25,237 nucleotides of DNA from NCBI GenBank assembly GCA_902803625.1, contig CADCQV010000225.1:1-25237 (forward strand), in the 5' to 3' direction. The position numbers and the translations under genes were made by a program. The notes under the pieces were generated by a model that did not search any database, was not told where the DNA came from, and saw only the letters and a list, made by a program, of their open reading frames with translations. Source of the DNA: an uncultured Lachnospiraceae bacterium. GTDB taxonomy: Bacteria; Bacillota; Clostridia; Lachnospirales; Lachnospiraceae. Below are positions 7,715 to 15,267 of the stretch, piece by piece; positions within the stretch are counted from its first letter, which is position 1; each line of letters starts with the position of its first letter.

Positions 7715-8823
7715 GATTCGTTGATGCATCTCCTTTCCTTTTTAACAACCGTGGCATTCTCCACGAAAAAAACCTTATCCTTTATAAAATCATTTTTTAT
7801 AAGCTCATCGAGACCCGTACAGGTTATCAAAGTCTGTATGTTTCCGATGGAGGCAAGAAGACATTTCTGTCTGTTACTGTCAAGCTCTGATAAAACATCA
7901 TCCAGCATAAGTACCGGCGAATCATTTATCCTTTTCTTAAAAAGATCTATCTCGGACAGCTTCACCGAAAGCGAAGCCGATCTCTGCTGTCCCTGGGAAC
8001 CGAATTTCCTTAGATCCACATTATTAAGGGAAAACCTTATATCGTCCCTGTGTGGTCCCGTGGAGGTACTTCCTCTTTTTAGATCCTGTTTTCTTCCGGA
8101 AAACAGCTTTTCCCTGTATTCCCCGATATCGGCATCCGGTTCATATTCACAGCTCAGTTCCTCATTAAGGCCGGTTATTTCCCTGTTTTTTTCTTTCAGT
8201 ATGAGATTCAGTTCGCCTAAAAACTCTTTTCTCCTTTTAATAATCTCCGTTCCGTATTCAATAAGCTTCTCATCCCATACATCCAGCATGCCGTTAAATG
8301 ACGGATCTTCAAAATATGAAGCATCTCTTAAAAGCTTATTCTTCTGTTCCAGAGACCTTGAATATTGAGACAGGGAGGAAAGATATACACTGTCAAGCTG
8401 TGATAGATCCATATCAACAAATCTTCTTCTCTCTGAAGGACCGCTTTTTATCATATTTATGTCCTCCGGTGAAAAGAAAATAATATTTGCTATTCCGAGA
8501 AGCTCTGCCGCCTTTTTTATAGGCTGTCCGTTTACAGCAATGCTTTTCCTTCTGCTGCGGTTTAAGTGCATATCTATTTTTTGCCCGACTTCATTTTTTT
8601 CGATATACACCCGGAGATGGGCTTCCTCATCTCCGAACCTTATCATTTCCTGATCCTTGCTTTTTTTATGTGACTTTGTGGTACAGGAAAGATATATCCC
8701 CTCTAAAATATTTGTTTTTCCCTGGGCATTATTGCCATAAAAAATATTACATCCGTCTTCCAGATCTATCTGAAGACTCCCGTAATTACGAAATGAAGTA
8801 AGCTCCAGTCTTTTTATCTTCAT
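7711..8823 (-). CDS. recF: DNA replication and repair protein RecF
   Basis: SMC/ABC-like ATPase that helps RecOR load RecA at single-strand gaps behind stalled forks. The 370 residues show a Walker A GNNAQGKTN (30-38), an ABC signature around KFGSQGQQRS (273-282) and Walker B PVLMLDDVLSELD (303-315), separated by a helical region with heptad-like charge near 150-250. Its ATG overlaps the yaaA stop (TGATG) and its TGA overlaps the preferred gyrB start (ATGA), so yaaA, recF and gyrB are tightly coupled in translation, which normally keeps RecF scarce. Confidence 0.97.
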   Translation of the reverse strand: MKIKRLELTSFRNYGSLQIDLEDGCNIFYGNNAQGKTNILEGIYLSCTTKSHKKSKDQEMIRFGDEEAHLRVYIEKNEVGQKIDMHLNRSRRKSIAVNGQPIKKAAELLGIANIIFFSPEDINMIKSGPSERRRFVDMDLSQLDSVYLSSLSQYSRSLEQKNKLLRDASYFEDPSFNGMLDVWDEKLIEYGTEIIKRRKEFLGELNLILKEKNREITGLNEELSCEYEPDADIGEYREKLFSGRKQDLKRGSTSTGPHRDDIRFSLNNVDLRKFGSQGQQRSASLSVKLSEIDLFKKRINDSPVLMLDDVLSELDSNRQKCLLASIGNIQTLITCTGLDELIKNDFIKDKVFFVENATVVKKERRCINES

Positions 8824-9032
8824 CAGCAGACTTTTACTGTTTTTCCGTCAAAGGAAACAGAGTCGCCCCTTTTAATTTTTTTCCCTCTTAACAGACAGAC
8901 TTCCCCGTTTACCTTTACATTACCGTTCTGAATAAAGGCCTTTGCATCTGATCCTGATCGCACAAGATCCGCGGCCTTTAAGAGCTGCCCGAGTTTTATG
9001 AATTCTTCGTTTTCCTTTATGCTAAATTCCAT
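8823..9032 (-). CDS. yaaA: S4-domain RNA-binding protein YaaA
   Basis: Small 69-residue protein made almost wholly of one S4 fold: FIKLGQLLKAADLVRSGSDAKAFIQNG, then VKVNGEVCLLRGKKIKRGDSV and a closing beta strand. The S4 domain binds structured RNA. The gene sits between dnaN and recF as yaaA does in Bacillus and most Firmicutes; its cellular job is poorly defined, with proposed roles in ribosome maturation. The stop shares a base with the recF start. The N-terminus is highly charged, with no membrane segment or signal. Confidence 0.93.
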   Translation of the reverse strand: MEFSIKENEEFIKLGQLLKAADLVRSGSDAKAFIQNGNVKVNGEVCLLRGKKIKRGDSVSFDGKTVKVC

Positions 9033-9065
9033 ACTACTTATTATCTAAAGATTATTCGCTTTTCT

Positions 9066-9225
9066 CCTGTCATCCTGATCTTTCTTCCCTGTCATTCTGA
9101 TCTTTCTTCCCTGTCATCATGAGCGCCAGCGAAGGGTCTTTCATTCCGGTTGGAAGATTCTTCGGGCTCCGCCCTCAGAATGACATTTTGTCTTCTAAAG
9201 ATTCTTCGATTCTCTCAGAATGACA
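9066..9225. repeat. cluster of REP-like repeats in the dnaN-yaaA spacer
   Basis: The 225-bp spacer contains CCTGTCATCCTGATCTTTC (9066) and CCTGTCATTCTGATCTTTC (9088) as tandem 22-bp units, a third related unit CCTGTCATCATGAGCGCCAG from 9110, then opposite-orientation forms AGATTCTTCGGGCTC...AGAATGACA (9155-9185) and AGATTCTTCGATTCTC...AGAATGACA (9199-9225). The two orientations make a large imperfect inverted repeat. It is the same family as the copy in the gyrB-gyrA spacer. No gene is present here. Confidence 0.8.
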
Positions 9226-9257
9226 CAGTGTAAGCTAAAAATGTCACATCTGCTCTA

Positions 9258-10367
9258 TTAAACAGTATTAAAATTGATGGGAAGAATAACGTAATTATAT
9301 TTTCCCGCATCATCCTTGATAAACGCCGGCGCTTTAGAATCCATCATATAAATGTATATTTTTTCGTCATCAATGACCTTCAGGACATCCAGAACGAATT
9401 TTGGATTAAAGCCTATGATCATATCCTCGCCGGTTTTTTCCGCATCAACTATCTCATCCATAGCTCCAATGGGAGATTTTATCTTGAATTCCATTGAATT
9501 ATCGTTAATTCCTATAACAACGGGTTTTTTATCATTATCCTTTACAAGCAGAATAGCTCTTTCTATGGTTTCCTGGAGAAGCTTCTTTCCAACCTCAACC
9601 TTTGTGACATAATCATCCTTCAGCATCCTGTCAACATCAAAGAATTCTCCCTCTATGAGACGTGAAACCATAAGAGTTCTGTCAAATTCAAATACAATAT
9701 GATTTGACATAAAATAGATATTAACTTCCTTTTCTATTTCTCCGGAAAGGATCTTAGCGATTTCACCTAAGGTTTTTCCGGGGATAACTACCTTTCTGTC
9801 ATTGTAAGACTGACGGAGTTCTATATTTCTGATAGCTACTCTGTGTCCGTCCAGAGCGGCTACTCTCATTCTGTCTCCCTTGATGTCAAAAAGCTCACCC
9901 GTAAGAAGCTTATTATTATCATTGGTACTGGTAGCAAAAAGAGTCTGCCTGATAACCTCCTTTAAGGTATATTGTGAAATTGTGATCATATCATTCTTTT
10001 CAATAAGAGGAAGTCCGGAAAAATCCTCTCCGGAGCGTCCCGGAAGGTCAAACCTTGCCTTCATGCATTTGATCACTACCTTATATGAAGCATCAGATGA
10101 TATTTCCACCTCTCCGTCAGGAAGTCTGCCGGTCACGTTTCCGAAAATATTAGCATCAACAGCTACAATACCATTTTCCTTTATTTCACCTTTAACCCTT
10201 GTTTCTATACCCAGTTCCCTGTCATTGGCTGTGAATTTGATAATACCGTTAGCCACTTCTATAAGAATACATTCCAGTATGGAGGTGGATGTCTTATTCG
10301 AAGCAACAGCTTTTGAAACAATGCTTATTGAATTAACAAGATCACTTTTTGCACATTTAATTTTCAT
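9258..10367 (-). CDS. dnaN: DNA polymerase III beta subunit (sliding clamp)
   Basis: Ring-forming processivity clamp that tethers the replicative polymerase and recruits partners through their clamp-binding motifs. The 369-residue length and the N-terminal pattern MKIKCAKSDLVNSISIVSKAV, TANDRELGIETRV (about 47-59) and DLPGRSGEDF are typical of the three-domain bacterial clamp. The C-terminus ends NYVILPINFNTV, a variant of the common VxLPMR ending in which the last conserved arginine is replaced by asparagine. A GGGAGGGAGAG stretch 8-18 bases before the ATG supplies the ribosome site. Second gene of the dnaA operon, after a 162-bp spacer with origin-type motifs. Confidence 0.97.
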   Translation of the reverse strand: MKIKCAKSDLVNSISIVSKAVASNKTSTSILECILIEVANGIIKFTANDRELGIETRVKGEIKENGIVAVDANIFGNVTGRLPDGEVEISSDASYKVVIKCMKARFDLPGRSGEDFSGLPLIEKNDMITISQYTLKEVIRQTLFATSTNDNNKLLTGELFDIKGDRMRVAALDGHRVAIRNIELRQSYNDRKVVIPGKTLGEIAKILSGEIEKEVNIYFMSNHIVFEFDRTLMVSRLIEGEFFDVDRMLKDDYVTKVEVGKKLLQETIERAILLVKDNDKKPVVIGINDNSMEFKIKSPIGAMDEIVDAEKTGEDMIIGFNPKFVLDVLKVIDDEKIYIYMMDSKAPAFIKDDAGKYNYVILPINFNTV

Positions 10368-10384
10368 TGTGAATATCTCTCCCT

Positions 10385-10440
10385 CCCGAAGATCCCATAA
10401 ATATATAAATTATTGTTTTCAGTAATATTAATAGTAGTAG
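10385..10440 (-). other. candidate origin unwinding element: DnaA-trios plus AT-rich stretch
   Basis: Read on the minus strand, 10440 down to 10422 is CTACTACTATTAATATTAC, so the opposite strand reads 3'-GAT-GAT-GAT-AAT-5', the DnaA-trio pattern described for the B. subtilis unwinding region. An almost pure A/T run (10398-10430) follows toward dnaN. A weak DnaA-box-like TTATAAACA on the minus strand (10450-10458) lies 9 bp upstream of the trios. In B. subtilis the unwinding region also sits between dnaA and dnaN. Confidence 0.5.
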
Positions 10441-10458
10441 CTGTGAATTTGTTTATAA

Positions 10459-10494
10459 TCCGTGAAACCCCCATGCCTTTTATGGTTTCACGGA
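10459..10494. repeat. 11-bp perfect inverted repeat with parS-like half sites, dnaA-dnaN spacer
   Basis: TCCGTGAAACC (10459-10469) and GGTTTCACGGA (10484-10494) pair perfectly around a 14-base loop that has a further CCAT/ATGG option. The arms contain the GTGAAAC/GTTTCAC core of parS but are spaced apart. No T-run follows on the minus strand, so it is not a clear terminator; it may be an mRNA hairpin between dnaA and dnaN, a cruciform, or a degenerate ParB site. Confidence 0.6.
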
Positions 10495-10504
10495 ATGATA
10501 ACTA

Positions 10505-10513
10505 TGTTGATAA
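10505..10513 (-). other. DnaA-box-like 9-mer downstream of dnaA
   Basis: TTATCAACA on the minus strand, one mismatch from TTATCCACA. A second identical 9-mer lies at 10590-10598 within the 3' end of dnaA. Both are on the dnaN side of the origin and could be the DnaA contact points for the unwinding region. Confidence 0.45.
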
Positions 10514-10529
10514 GGATATTTTAGGGTGT

Positions 10530-11894
10530 TTATTGATTGGGAATTATTTTCTTTTTTATATTATCAATATCCTCTCTCAGTGCAGCGTTTGTTGATAATT
10601 CGTTGGAAATTTCCTTATGACCGTGCATAACTGTGGTGTGATCCTTTCCTCCCATGGCTTTTCCGATTTCAGCAAAGGGAGTATCGGTAAGTTCCCTGCA
10701 GAGATACATGGAAACCTGGCGGGGGATCACAATTTCCTTTGTCCTCTTTTTTGAGGTAATTGATTCCTTCGAGGTTTCATAGTATTTTGCCACCTCGGAG
10801 ATGATAAGATCCGGTGTTATTTTTCTCGGTTCCGATTCTTTGATGATGTCCCTTATGGCTTCTTCAGCAACAGAAACGGTTATCTCTTCATTGATAAAGT
10901 TCTTTCTTGCATATACCTTGTTTAATGCACCTTCAAGTTCTCTGATATTTGAACTGATATTGGAAGCTATATACTGGATGACTTCATCATTTACCTCGAA
11001 ATCCTTTGTATTTGCATACTGACGTAAAATAGCCATCCTGGTTTCATAGTCCGGAGGGGTAATATCAGCGGTAAGACCCATTTCAAATCTGGACTGCATC
11101 CTTTCATCCAGTGTTTTCATATCCTTCGGAGGTTTATCGGATGACAGAACTATTGCCTTATTCTGACCGTAAAGCTCATTAAATGAATTAAAGAGCTCAT
11201 TCTGGGTCTGTTCCTTTCCTATTATAAACTGCACATCATCCAGAAGAAGGACATCAACGGATCTGTAGATATTCCTCATCTTCTGGGTGCTCTGGTTAAG
11301 GATCGAATCCACAACCTCATTTGTAAACTGCTCACTGGTGACATACCTTACAATCTTTGAAGGATCATTTTTTATTATGCTGTAACCGATTGCATGCATA
11401 AGGTGGGTCTTTCCGAGTCCGGGGCCTCCGTAGATAAAAAGAGGGTTAAATGCAAATCCGGGTTTTTCTGCAACTGCCTTTGCTGCGGAAACTGCGAGCT
11501 CATTATTGGGACCCACGACAAAATTTCCGAAGGTATATCTGGGATTGATATTTGATCTCTGAAGAGAAGAAAGCTTCTCATTACTCAGATTAAAATCATA
11601 ATTATAGGAAGAATCTTCTTCTGCGAATTCAACATTGTAGATTTTATTCAGATATTCCGACAGAGCTATTTTCAGTTTGGAGGAATAATTCTTTTTTATG
11701 ATGGCGGTTCCTGTTCCGTCATCACCTGCAAGCTCAGGAGGGATCAGGATAAAAATAGTATCGTTTTCAACGTTTCCTATTTTAAGTGGTTTAAGCCAGG
11801 TATTAAATGCCAGCTCCGAGATATTATCATTTTCATTTTTTATCTGAAGTTTCAGATTTTCCCAGTTTTTCAGGAGTTTTTCACGTTCGTTCAT
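10530..11894 (-). CDS. dnaA: chromosomal replication initiator DnaA
   Basis: AAA+ initiator that binds 9-bp boxes at the origin and melts DNA. The 454 residues show domain I (1-85), a short linker domain II, the AAA+ domain with Walker A GGPGLGKTH (156-164), Walker B LLLDDVQF (216-223) and LDERMQSRF (262-270), and domain IV with helix-turn-helix and signature GGKDHTTVMHGHKEI (415-429). The signature has K where R is commonest (GGRDHTTV). A good promoter lies upstream on the minus strand. The gene reads away from the box cluster, and its product should bind both that cluster and the dnaA-dnaN spacer, giving the usual autoregulation. Confidence 0.98.
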   Translation of the reverse strand: MNEREKLLKNWENLKLQIKNENDNISELAFNTWLKPLKIGNVENDTIFILIPPELAGDDGTGTAIIKKNYSSKLKIALSEYLNKIYNVEFAEEDSSYNYDFNLSNEKLSSLQRSNINPRYTFGNFVVGPNNELAVSAAKAVAEKPGFAFNPLFIYGGPGLGKTHLMHAIGYSIIKNDPSKIVRYVTSEQFTNEVVDSILNQSTQKMRNIYRSVDVLLLDDVQFIIGKEQTQNELFNSFNELYGQNKAIVLSSDKPPKDMKTLDERMQSRFEMGLTADITPPDYETRMAILRQYANTKDFEVNDEVIQYIASNISSNIRELEGALNKVYARKNFINEEITVSVAEEAIRDIIKESEPRKITPDLIISEVAKYYETSKESITSKKRTKEIVIPRQVSMYLCRELTDTPFAEIGKAMGGKDHTTVMHGHKEISNELSTNAALREDIDNIKKKIIPNQ

Positions 11895-11953
11895 ATATTC
11901 TCTAAAGATTCCTTCTTTTTAAGGATAATTTTGTATTTTGCCCTATCGGCGTT

Positions 11954-11982
11954 ATTTTACTCTAAAATGACTTTTATTTCAA
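11954..11982 (-). promoter_or_regulatory. dnaA promoter
   Basis: The minus strand reads TTGAAA (11977-11982), a 17-bp spacer, then TAAAAT (11954-11959), about 60 bp before the dnaA ATG. The nearest perfect DnaA box (12005-12013) is 22 bp upstream of the -35, a position suited to autoregulation by DnaA. Confidence 0.75.
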
Positions 11983-12004
11983 GAAAGCACAATTGAAGGT
12001 TTAT

Positions 12005-12233
12005 TGTGGATAACTCCTATATGGGCAAAATAGAGTGGTTTTAGAGATAATAATAAAAAGCAGTTACTTTTTATGTTAAACAAACAGATGTTTATACACA
12101 TTATTTTGTGGATAACGGTGGATAACTATTTATCTTTAATTTTCGCTATTTTCGGATGATATTCACATCAAATGTGGATAATTATACTTTAAATAACATA
12201 TTTATCCACCACTTATTCACTAAAAGTGGATAA
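12005..12233. other. oriC: oriC DnaA-box cluster
   Basis: The 450-bp spacer between divergent dnaA and rpmH holds about eight matches to TTATCCACA. Perfect ones on the minus strand are at 12005-12013, 12107-12115 and 12173-12181. One-mismatch forms are TTATACACA (+, 12092-12100), TTATCCACC (-, 12117-12125), TTATCCACC (+, 12202-12210) and TTATCCACT (-, 12225-12233); TTATTCACT (+, 12213-12221) is weaker. Boxes at 12107 and 12117 are one helical turn apart, and the last group forms an inverted repeat. The stretch between 12020 and 12090 is A/T rich and includes TAATAATAA. Divergent transcription of all flanking replication and ribosome genes supports an origin. Confidence 0.93.
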
Positions 12234-12260
12234 AAATTATGTAAAGCATATATTTCGCGC

Positions 12261-12289
12261 TTGACGGAGAGTTTTTATCTCTATATAAT
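12261..12289 (+). promoter_or_regulatory. rpmH operon promoter
   Basis: TTGACG (12261-12266), a 17-bp spacer and TATAAT (12284-12289) make a near-consensus housekeeping sigma factor promoter. Predicted transcription starts near 12296, giving a leader of about 49 bases before rpmH. It lies 28 bp from the last DnaA box. Confidence 0.9.
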
Positions 12290-12344
12290 GGACGCTGTGT
12301 TTTCCGGTACTTTTACCAGTTAATAGTCAGGAGGTACTTGTAAT

Positions 12345-12479
12345 ATGTGGATGACATATCACCCTAAAAAGAGACAGAGAAATAAGGTTCACGGCTTCCG
12401 TGCAAGAATGAGCACTCCCGGAGGACGTAAGGTTCTTGCAGCAAGAAGAGCAAAGGGCAGAGCAAAGCTTACTGTTTAA
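12345..12479 (+). CDS. rpmH: 50S ribosomal protein bL34
   Basis: A 44-residue, extremely basic protein of the large ribosomal subunit, reading MWMTYHPKKRQRNKVHGFRA, then RMSTPGGRKVLAARRAKG and a short tail. It matches the whole bL34 family from end to end; tryptophan at residue 2 replaces the usual lysine. The first ATG is chosen because AGGAGG (12329-12334) lies 10 bases upstream; the second ATG, two codons later, would be 16 away. It is the first gene of the right-arm operon, directly behind a strong promoter, and rnpA follows as in most bacteria. Confidence 0.97.
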   Translation: MWMTYHPKKRQRNKVHGFRARMSTPGGRKVLAARRAKGRAKLTV

Positions 12480-12495
12480 CAGCATCGGAAGAGTC

Positions 12496-12520
12496 AAGAC
12501 CACAGAAAGTGGTCTTTTAT
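12496..12520 (+). terminator. terminator-like hairpin between rpmH and rnpA
   Basis: AAGACCAC (12496-12503), loop AGAAA, GTGGTCTT (12509-12516), then TTATTT. This is a compact intrinsic terminator shape 17 bases after the rpmH stop and 13 bases before the rnpA ATG. As no new promoter follows, it probably attenuates, giving far more bL34 message than RnpA message. Confidence 0.7.
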
Positions 12521-12529
12521 TTACCGTAA

Positions 12530-12889
12530 ATGAAAAGTTTTTCAAGCTTGAAGAAAAACACAGATTTCAGGGCAGTTTACAGGAAACGCAGATCTAAAGC
12601 GGATAAATATTTTGTTATGTATGTACTGGAAAACGATTTGGAGATGAACCGCCTTGGAATATCCGTCAGTAAGAAGGTCGGCAATTCTGTTGTACGGCAC
12701 AGACTGGCGCGGTTGATTAGAGAAGCATTCAGACTGCATGAGGATAGGTTCAATAGTGGTTTGGACATAGTGGTCGTAGCGCGGGAAAGTGCTAATCCTC
12801 AAAAAGACACGGATTATAAACCATTGAAATGTCAGGATGTGGAAAAATCCCTTATTAATTTGGGAAAAGCTCATAAGATCGTAAATTAA
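12530..12889 (+). CDS. rnpA: ribonuclease P protein component
   Basis: Protein subunit of RNase P, which helps the catalytic RNA (not in this window) remove the 5' leader of pre-tRNAs. The 119 residues follow the family: FSSLKKNTDFRAVYRKRRSK at the start, RLGISVSKKVGNSVVRHR in the middle, and the basic helix RLARLIREAFR near residue 60. The start is fixed by an in-frame TAA directly before the ATG. There is no visible Shine-Dalgarno sequence; the preceding bases are the tail of a terminator-like hairpin, so expression probably depends on rpmH read-through and may be weak. yidD starts two bases after its stop. Confidence 0.95.
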   Translation: MKSFSSLKKNTDFRAVYRKRRSKADKYFVMYVLENDLEMNRLGISVSKKVGNSVVRHRLARLIREAFRLHEDRFNSGLDIVVVARESANPQKDTDYKPLKCQDVEKSLINLGKAHKIVN

Positions 12890-12891
12890 AG

Positions 12892-13140
12892 ATGAAAAGC
12901 CTTTTGATTTTTATCATAAAGAAGTATCAGATCTATATTTCACCTCTGAAGGGAACAAAATGTCCTTATTTTCCTTCCTGTTCTTCCTACGGCCTTGAAG
13001 CTGTTGAAAGATACGGGGCGGTAAAGGGCGGTCTAATGGCCTTTTGGAGGATCTTAAGATGCAATCCTTTCTCAAAGGGGGGAGTTGATCCGGTTCCGCT
13101 TGATTATAAGGGTTATAGGAGTAAAGCGGTTTCATCCTGA
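12892..13140 (+). CDS. yidD: membrane protein insertion efficiency factor YidD
   Basis: An 82-residue peripheral inner-membrane protein that assists YidC. The family pattern is clear: an amphipathic N-terminus MKSLLIFIIKKYQIYISPLKG, three conserved cysteines in CPYFPSCSSYG and RCNPFSKGG, and the VDPVP ending. The ATG lies two bases after the rnpA stop, with only a weak TTAAAG upstream, which suggests coupling to rnpA translation. Placement between rnpA and yidC is the standard order. Confidence 0.95.
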   Translation: MKSLLIFIIKKYQIYISPLKGTKCPYFPSCSSYGLEAVERYGAVKGGLMAFWRILRCNPFSKGGVDPVPLDYKGYRSKAVSS

Positions 13141-13161
13141 TCAGCTTAGGAGGAAGAAATC

Positions 13162-14397
13162 TTGTCAGGAATTTTACTGACACAGAACAGCGGAGTGATC
13201 CTGGGTCCTATCGCAAAGATACTGGGAGCCCTGCTTAATGTGATCTTTAATATCGTTCCGAATGTAGGTGTGGCAATTATCTTTTTCACTATTATCATCT
13301 ACATTTTCCTTCTGCCGCTTACTTATCAGCAGCAGAAATTCAGTAAACTGTCAGCCAGAATGAATCCGGAGATCAAGGCCATACAGGAAAAGTATAAGGG
13401 CAAAAAAGATCAGGATTCCATGACGAAGCAGAATGAGGAGATGCAGTTTGTTTATAAGAAGTACGGTGTATCTCCTACCGGAAGCTGTGTGCAGCTTTTG
13501 ATACAGATGCCCATTCTATTTGCCCTGTACAGGGTTATTTACAGTATTCCGGCCTATGTCACAAAGGTATATGACTGCTTAAAGGAGCTGGCAGATAATA
13601 TTTTGTCCACCTCTAACGGAGTGGATGTATTATCAGGTCTCTCTGTTGTTAAAAGCGGACAGGTCGGAAAGTCGATTGAATTTACAGGTGAGGAAGCGGT
13701 GAATTCGGTTATTGATGTTCTTAACCGTGCTTCCATTGCCGACTGGGATATGATAAAAAGCATAAATGGTCTCGATATGGAGATCTTTGAAAGGGTAAGA
13801 ACCCAGTTTGAGGGCTTTAATACCTTTCTCGGACTGAATGTGGCATATTCGCCGATCGATATCATAAAGACTTCTTTTTCAAACGGAAATTTTCTTATGA
13901 TACTGGGTGCTGTTATGGTTCCCCTTCTTGCCGCGGCCACACAGTGGCTCAATACTTTATTTATGCCTCAGGCAGCAAACAGCGGAGATGCTGATTCCAC
14001 AGCACGTATGATGAAGTCAATGAATGTTACTATGCCGCTTGTTTCTGCGTTTTTCTGCTTCAGCCTTCCGATCGGTATGGGTATCTACTGGATATCCGGT
14101 GCGGTTATCAGAAGTATTGAGCAGTTCTTTATCAACAGACATATCGATCATATGAATATTGAGAGCATAGTTGAAAAGAATCTTGCAAAAGAGGGCGTAA
14201 AAAAGGCTGCTCCCGTAAACAGTCCGTCCACAAAGGATTCAATATCCTCAAGGGCAAATATCAAAGCTTCGAATATTAATCCGGATATAATTAAACCGGC
14301 TGACGTAGCAGAGAACAATACGGAAAATAAGAGTACCGGCAGTATTGCGGCGAGAGCCAATATGGTCAGGGAATATAACGAAAGATCCAAAAAATAA
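13162..14397 (+). CDS. yidC: membrane protein insertase YidC/Oxa1/SpoIIIJ family
   Basis: Integral membrane insertase and chaperone, acting alone or with Sec. The start is a TTG, supported by AGGAGGA (13148-13154) eight bases upstream. The 411 residues include an N-terminal hydrophobic span, the long helix VGVAIIFFTIIIYIFLLPLT with the cytoplasmic KFSKLSARMNPEIKAIQEKYK loop (about 57-80), a hydrophobic span near 110, and two further spans in the last third (VPLLAAATQWL; PLVSAFFCFSLPIGMGIYWI). An extra hydrophilic loop of roughly 100 residues (about 130-235) separates the early and late spans. There is no lipobox at the N-terminus, unlike B. subtilis SpoIIIJ. The tail is charged and disordered-looking. 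Confidence 0.95.
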   Translation: MSGILLTQNSGVILGPIAKILGALLNVIFNIVPNVGVAIIFFTIIIYIFLLPLTYQQQKFSKLSARMNPEIKAIQEKYKGKKDQDSMTKQNEEMQFVYKKYGVSPTGSCVQLLIQMPILFALYRVIYSIPAYVTKVYDCLKELADNILSTSNGVDVLSGLSVVKSGQVGKSIEFTGEEAVNSVIDVLNRASIADWDMIKSINGLDMEIFERVRTQFEGFNTFLGLNVAYSPIDIIKTSFSNGNFLMILGAVMVPLLAAATQWLNTLFMPQAANSGDADSTARMMKSMNVTMPLVSAFFCFSLPIGMGIYWISGAVIRSIEQFFINRHIDHMNIESIVEKNLAKEGVKKAAPVNSPSTKDSISSRANIKASNINPDIIKPADVAENNTENKSTGSIAARANMVREYNERSKK

Positions 14398-14398
14398 G

Positions 14399-14448
14399 CT
14401 TTGTCATCCTGGGCGCATCTGCAGCCCGGTGAAAACAAAGGATTTTTT
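14399..14448 (+). terminator. terminator-like hairpin between yidC and jag
   Basis: CTTTGT (14399-14404) pairs with ACAAAG (14435-14440); inside, CTGGGC pairs with GCCCGG with one G-T pair. A run of six T follows at 14443-14448. The jag ribosome site AAGGAGA comes right after, and no promoter is visible in between, so it is likely an attenuator. The left arm also resembles the TGTCATCCTGAGCG repeat family seen elsewhere in the window. Confidence 0.6.
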
Positions 14449-14465
14449 CAATAAGGAGAATTATA

Positions 14466-15251
14466 ATGGAATATACAGAATTTTCGGGAAAATCACTGGA
14501 AAGTGTTTTATCTGATGCCTGCAGACATTTTTCTGTAGAAGCTTCAGATCTTGATTATGAAATAGTTGATATGGGAAAATCCGGCATTCTTGGTTTTAAT
14601 ACAAAGCCTACAGTAATAAAGGCGAGGATCAAGGAGGGTGTTAATAGGGAAATTAAGGAAAATACCGATACGGCTCCTATTATTAAGGAAGAAAGCGCTA
14701 AGGAAACCGGGACTTCCTTCACCTCCGCAAAAACAGAAAAAAGCTCTGAGGATGAGGTTTCCCCTTCTGATAACGCCGGCAGCCGGATAGACGGGGAGGA
14801 GATAAAGAACAGGGTTAAGAAGTTTTTAGCTGATCTTTTCAAGGCAATGGAGCTTGATGTTTCATCCGAGATCAGCCTGAATACCGCCGAAAGATCTCTT
14901 AATATCGAGCTTTCCGGTCCTGAGATGGGGATTCTTATCGGAAAGAGGGGGCAGACCCTGGATTCTGTGCAATATCTTGCAAGTCTGATCGTTAATAAGG
15001 GGACCAGTGAGTATATAAGGGTAAAGGTTGATACCGAGGATTACAGGGAGAGAAGAAGAAAGACTCTGGAAAACCTTGCCAAAAATCTGGCATTTAAGGT
15101 AAAGAGGACAAAGAGGCCGGTTTCCCTGGAGCCTATGAATCCTTATGAGAGAAGGATCATCCATTCAGCCCTTCAGGGAGACAGATATGTAGTTACCCAT
15201 TCCGAAGGAGATGAACCCTTCAGGAGAGTGGTCATTACTCTGAAGAAATAA
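14466..15251 (+). CDS. jag: Jag/KhpB RNA-binding protein (Jag_N, KH, R3H domains)
   Basis: A 261-residue protein of the Jag/KhpB/EloR family, which binds RNA with KhpA and affects cell elongation and division in Gram-positives. Jag_N spans about 1-55 (ending KSGILGFNTKPTVIKARI); 60-110 is a low-complexity, acidic, Ser/Thr-rich linker; the KH domain has the GxxG loop IGKRGQ (158-163); the R3H motif is R229-x3-H233 in NPYERRIIHSAL. A strong AAGGAGAA ribosome site lies before the ATG. It follows yidC as in most Firmicutes (spoIIIJ-jag). Confidence 0.96.
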   Translation: MEYTEFSGKSLESVLSDACRHFSVEASDLDYEIVDMGKSGILGFNTKPTVIKARIKEGVNREIKENTDTAPIIKEESAKETGTSFTSAKTEKSSEDEVSPSDNAGSRIDGEEIKNRVKKFLADLFKAMELDVSSEISLNTAERSLNIELSGPEMGILIGKRGQTLDSVQYLASLIVNKGTSEYIRVKVDTEDYRERRRKTLENLAKNLAFKVKRTKRPVSLEPMNPYERRIIHSALQGDRYVVTHSEGDEPFRRVVITLKK

Positions 15252-15267
15252 TGAAAAGTGGTTTTCA

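Noticed and set aside
7466..8368. 300-residue plus-strand frame opposite gyrB and recF
   Set aside because: It is antisense to two well-conserved genes, has low-complexity Ser/Phe-rich composition and no recognisable family.
12345..12355. TGTGGATGA at the rpmH start as a further DnaA box
   Set aside because: It has a mismatch in a core position, lies in the bL34 coding region and is explained by the MWM codons.
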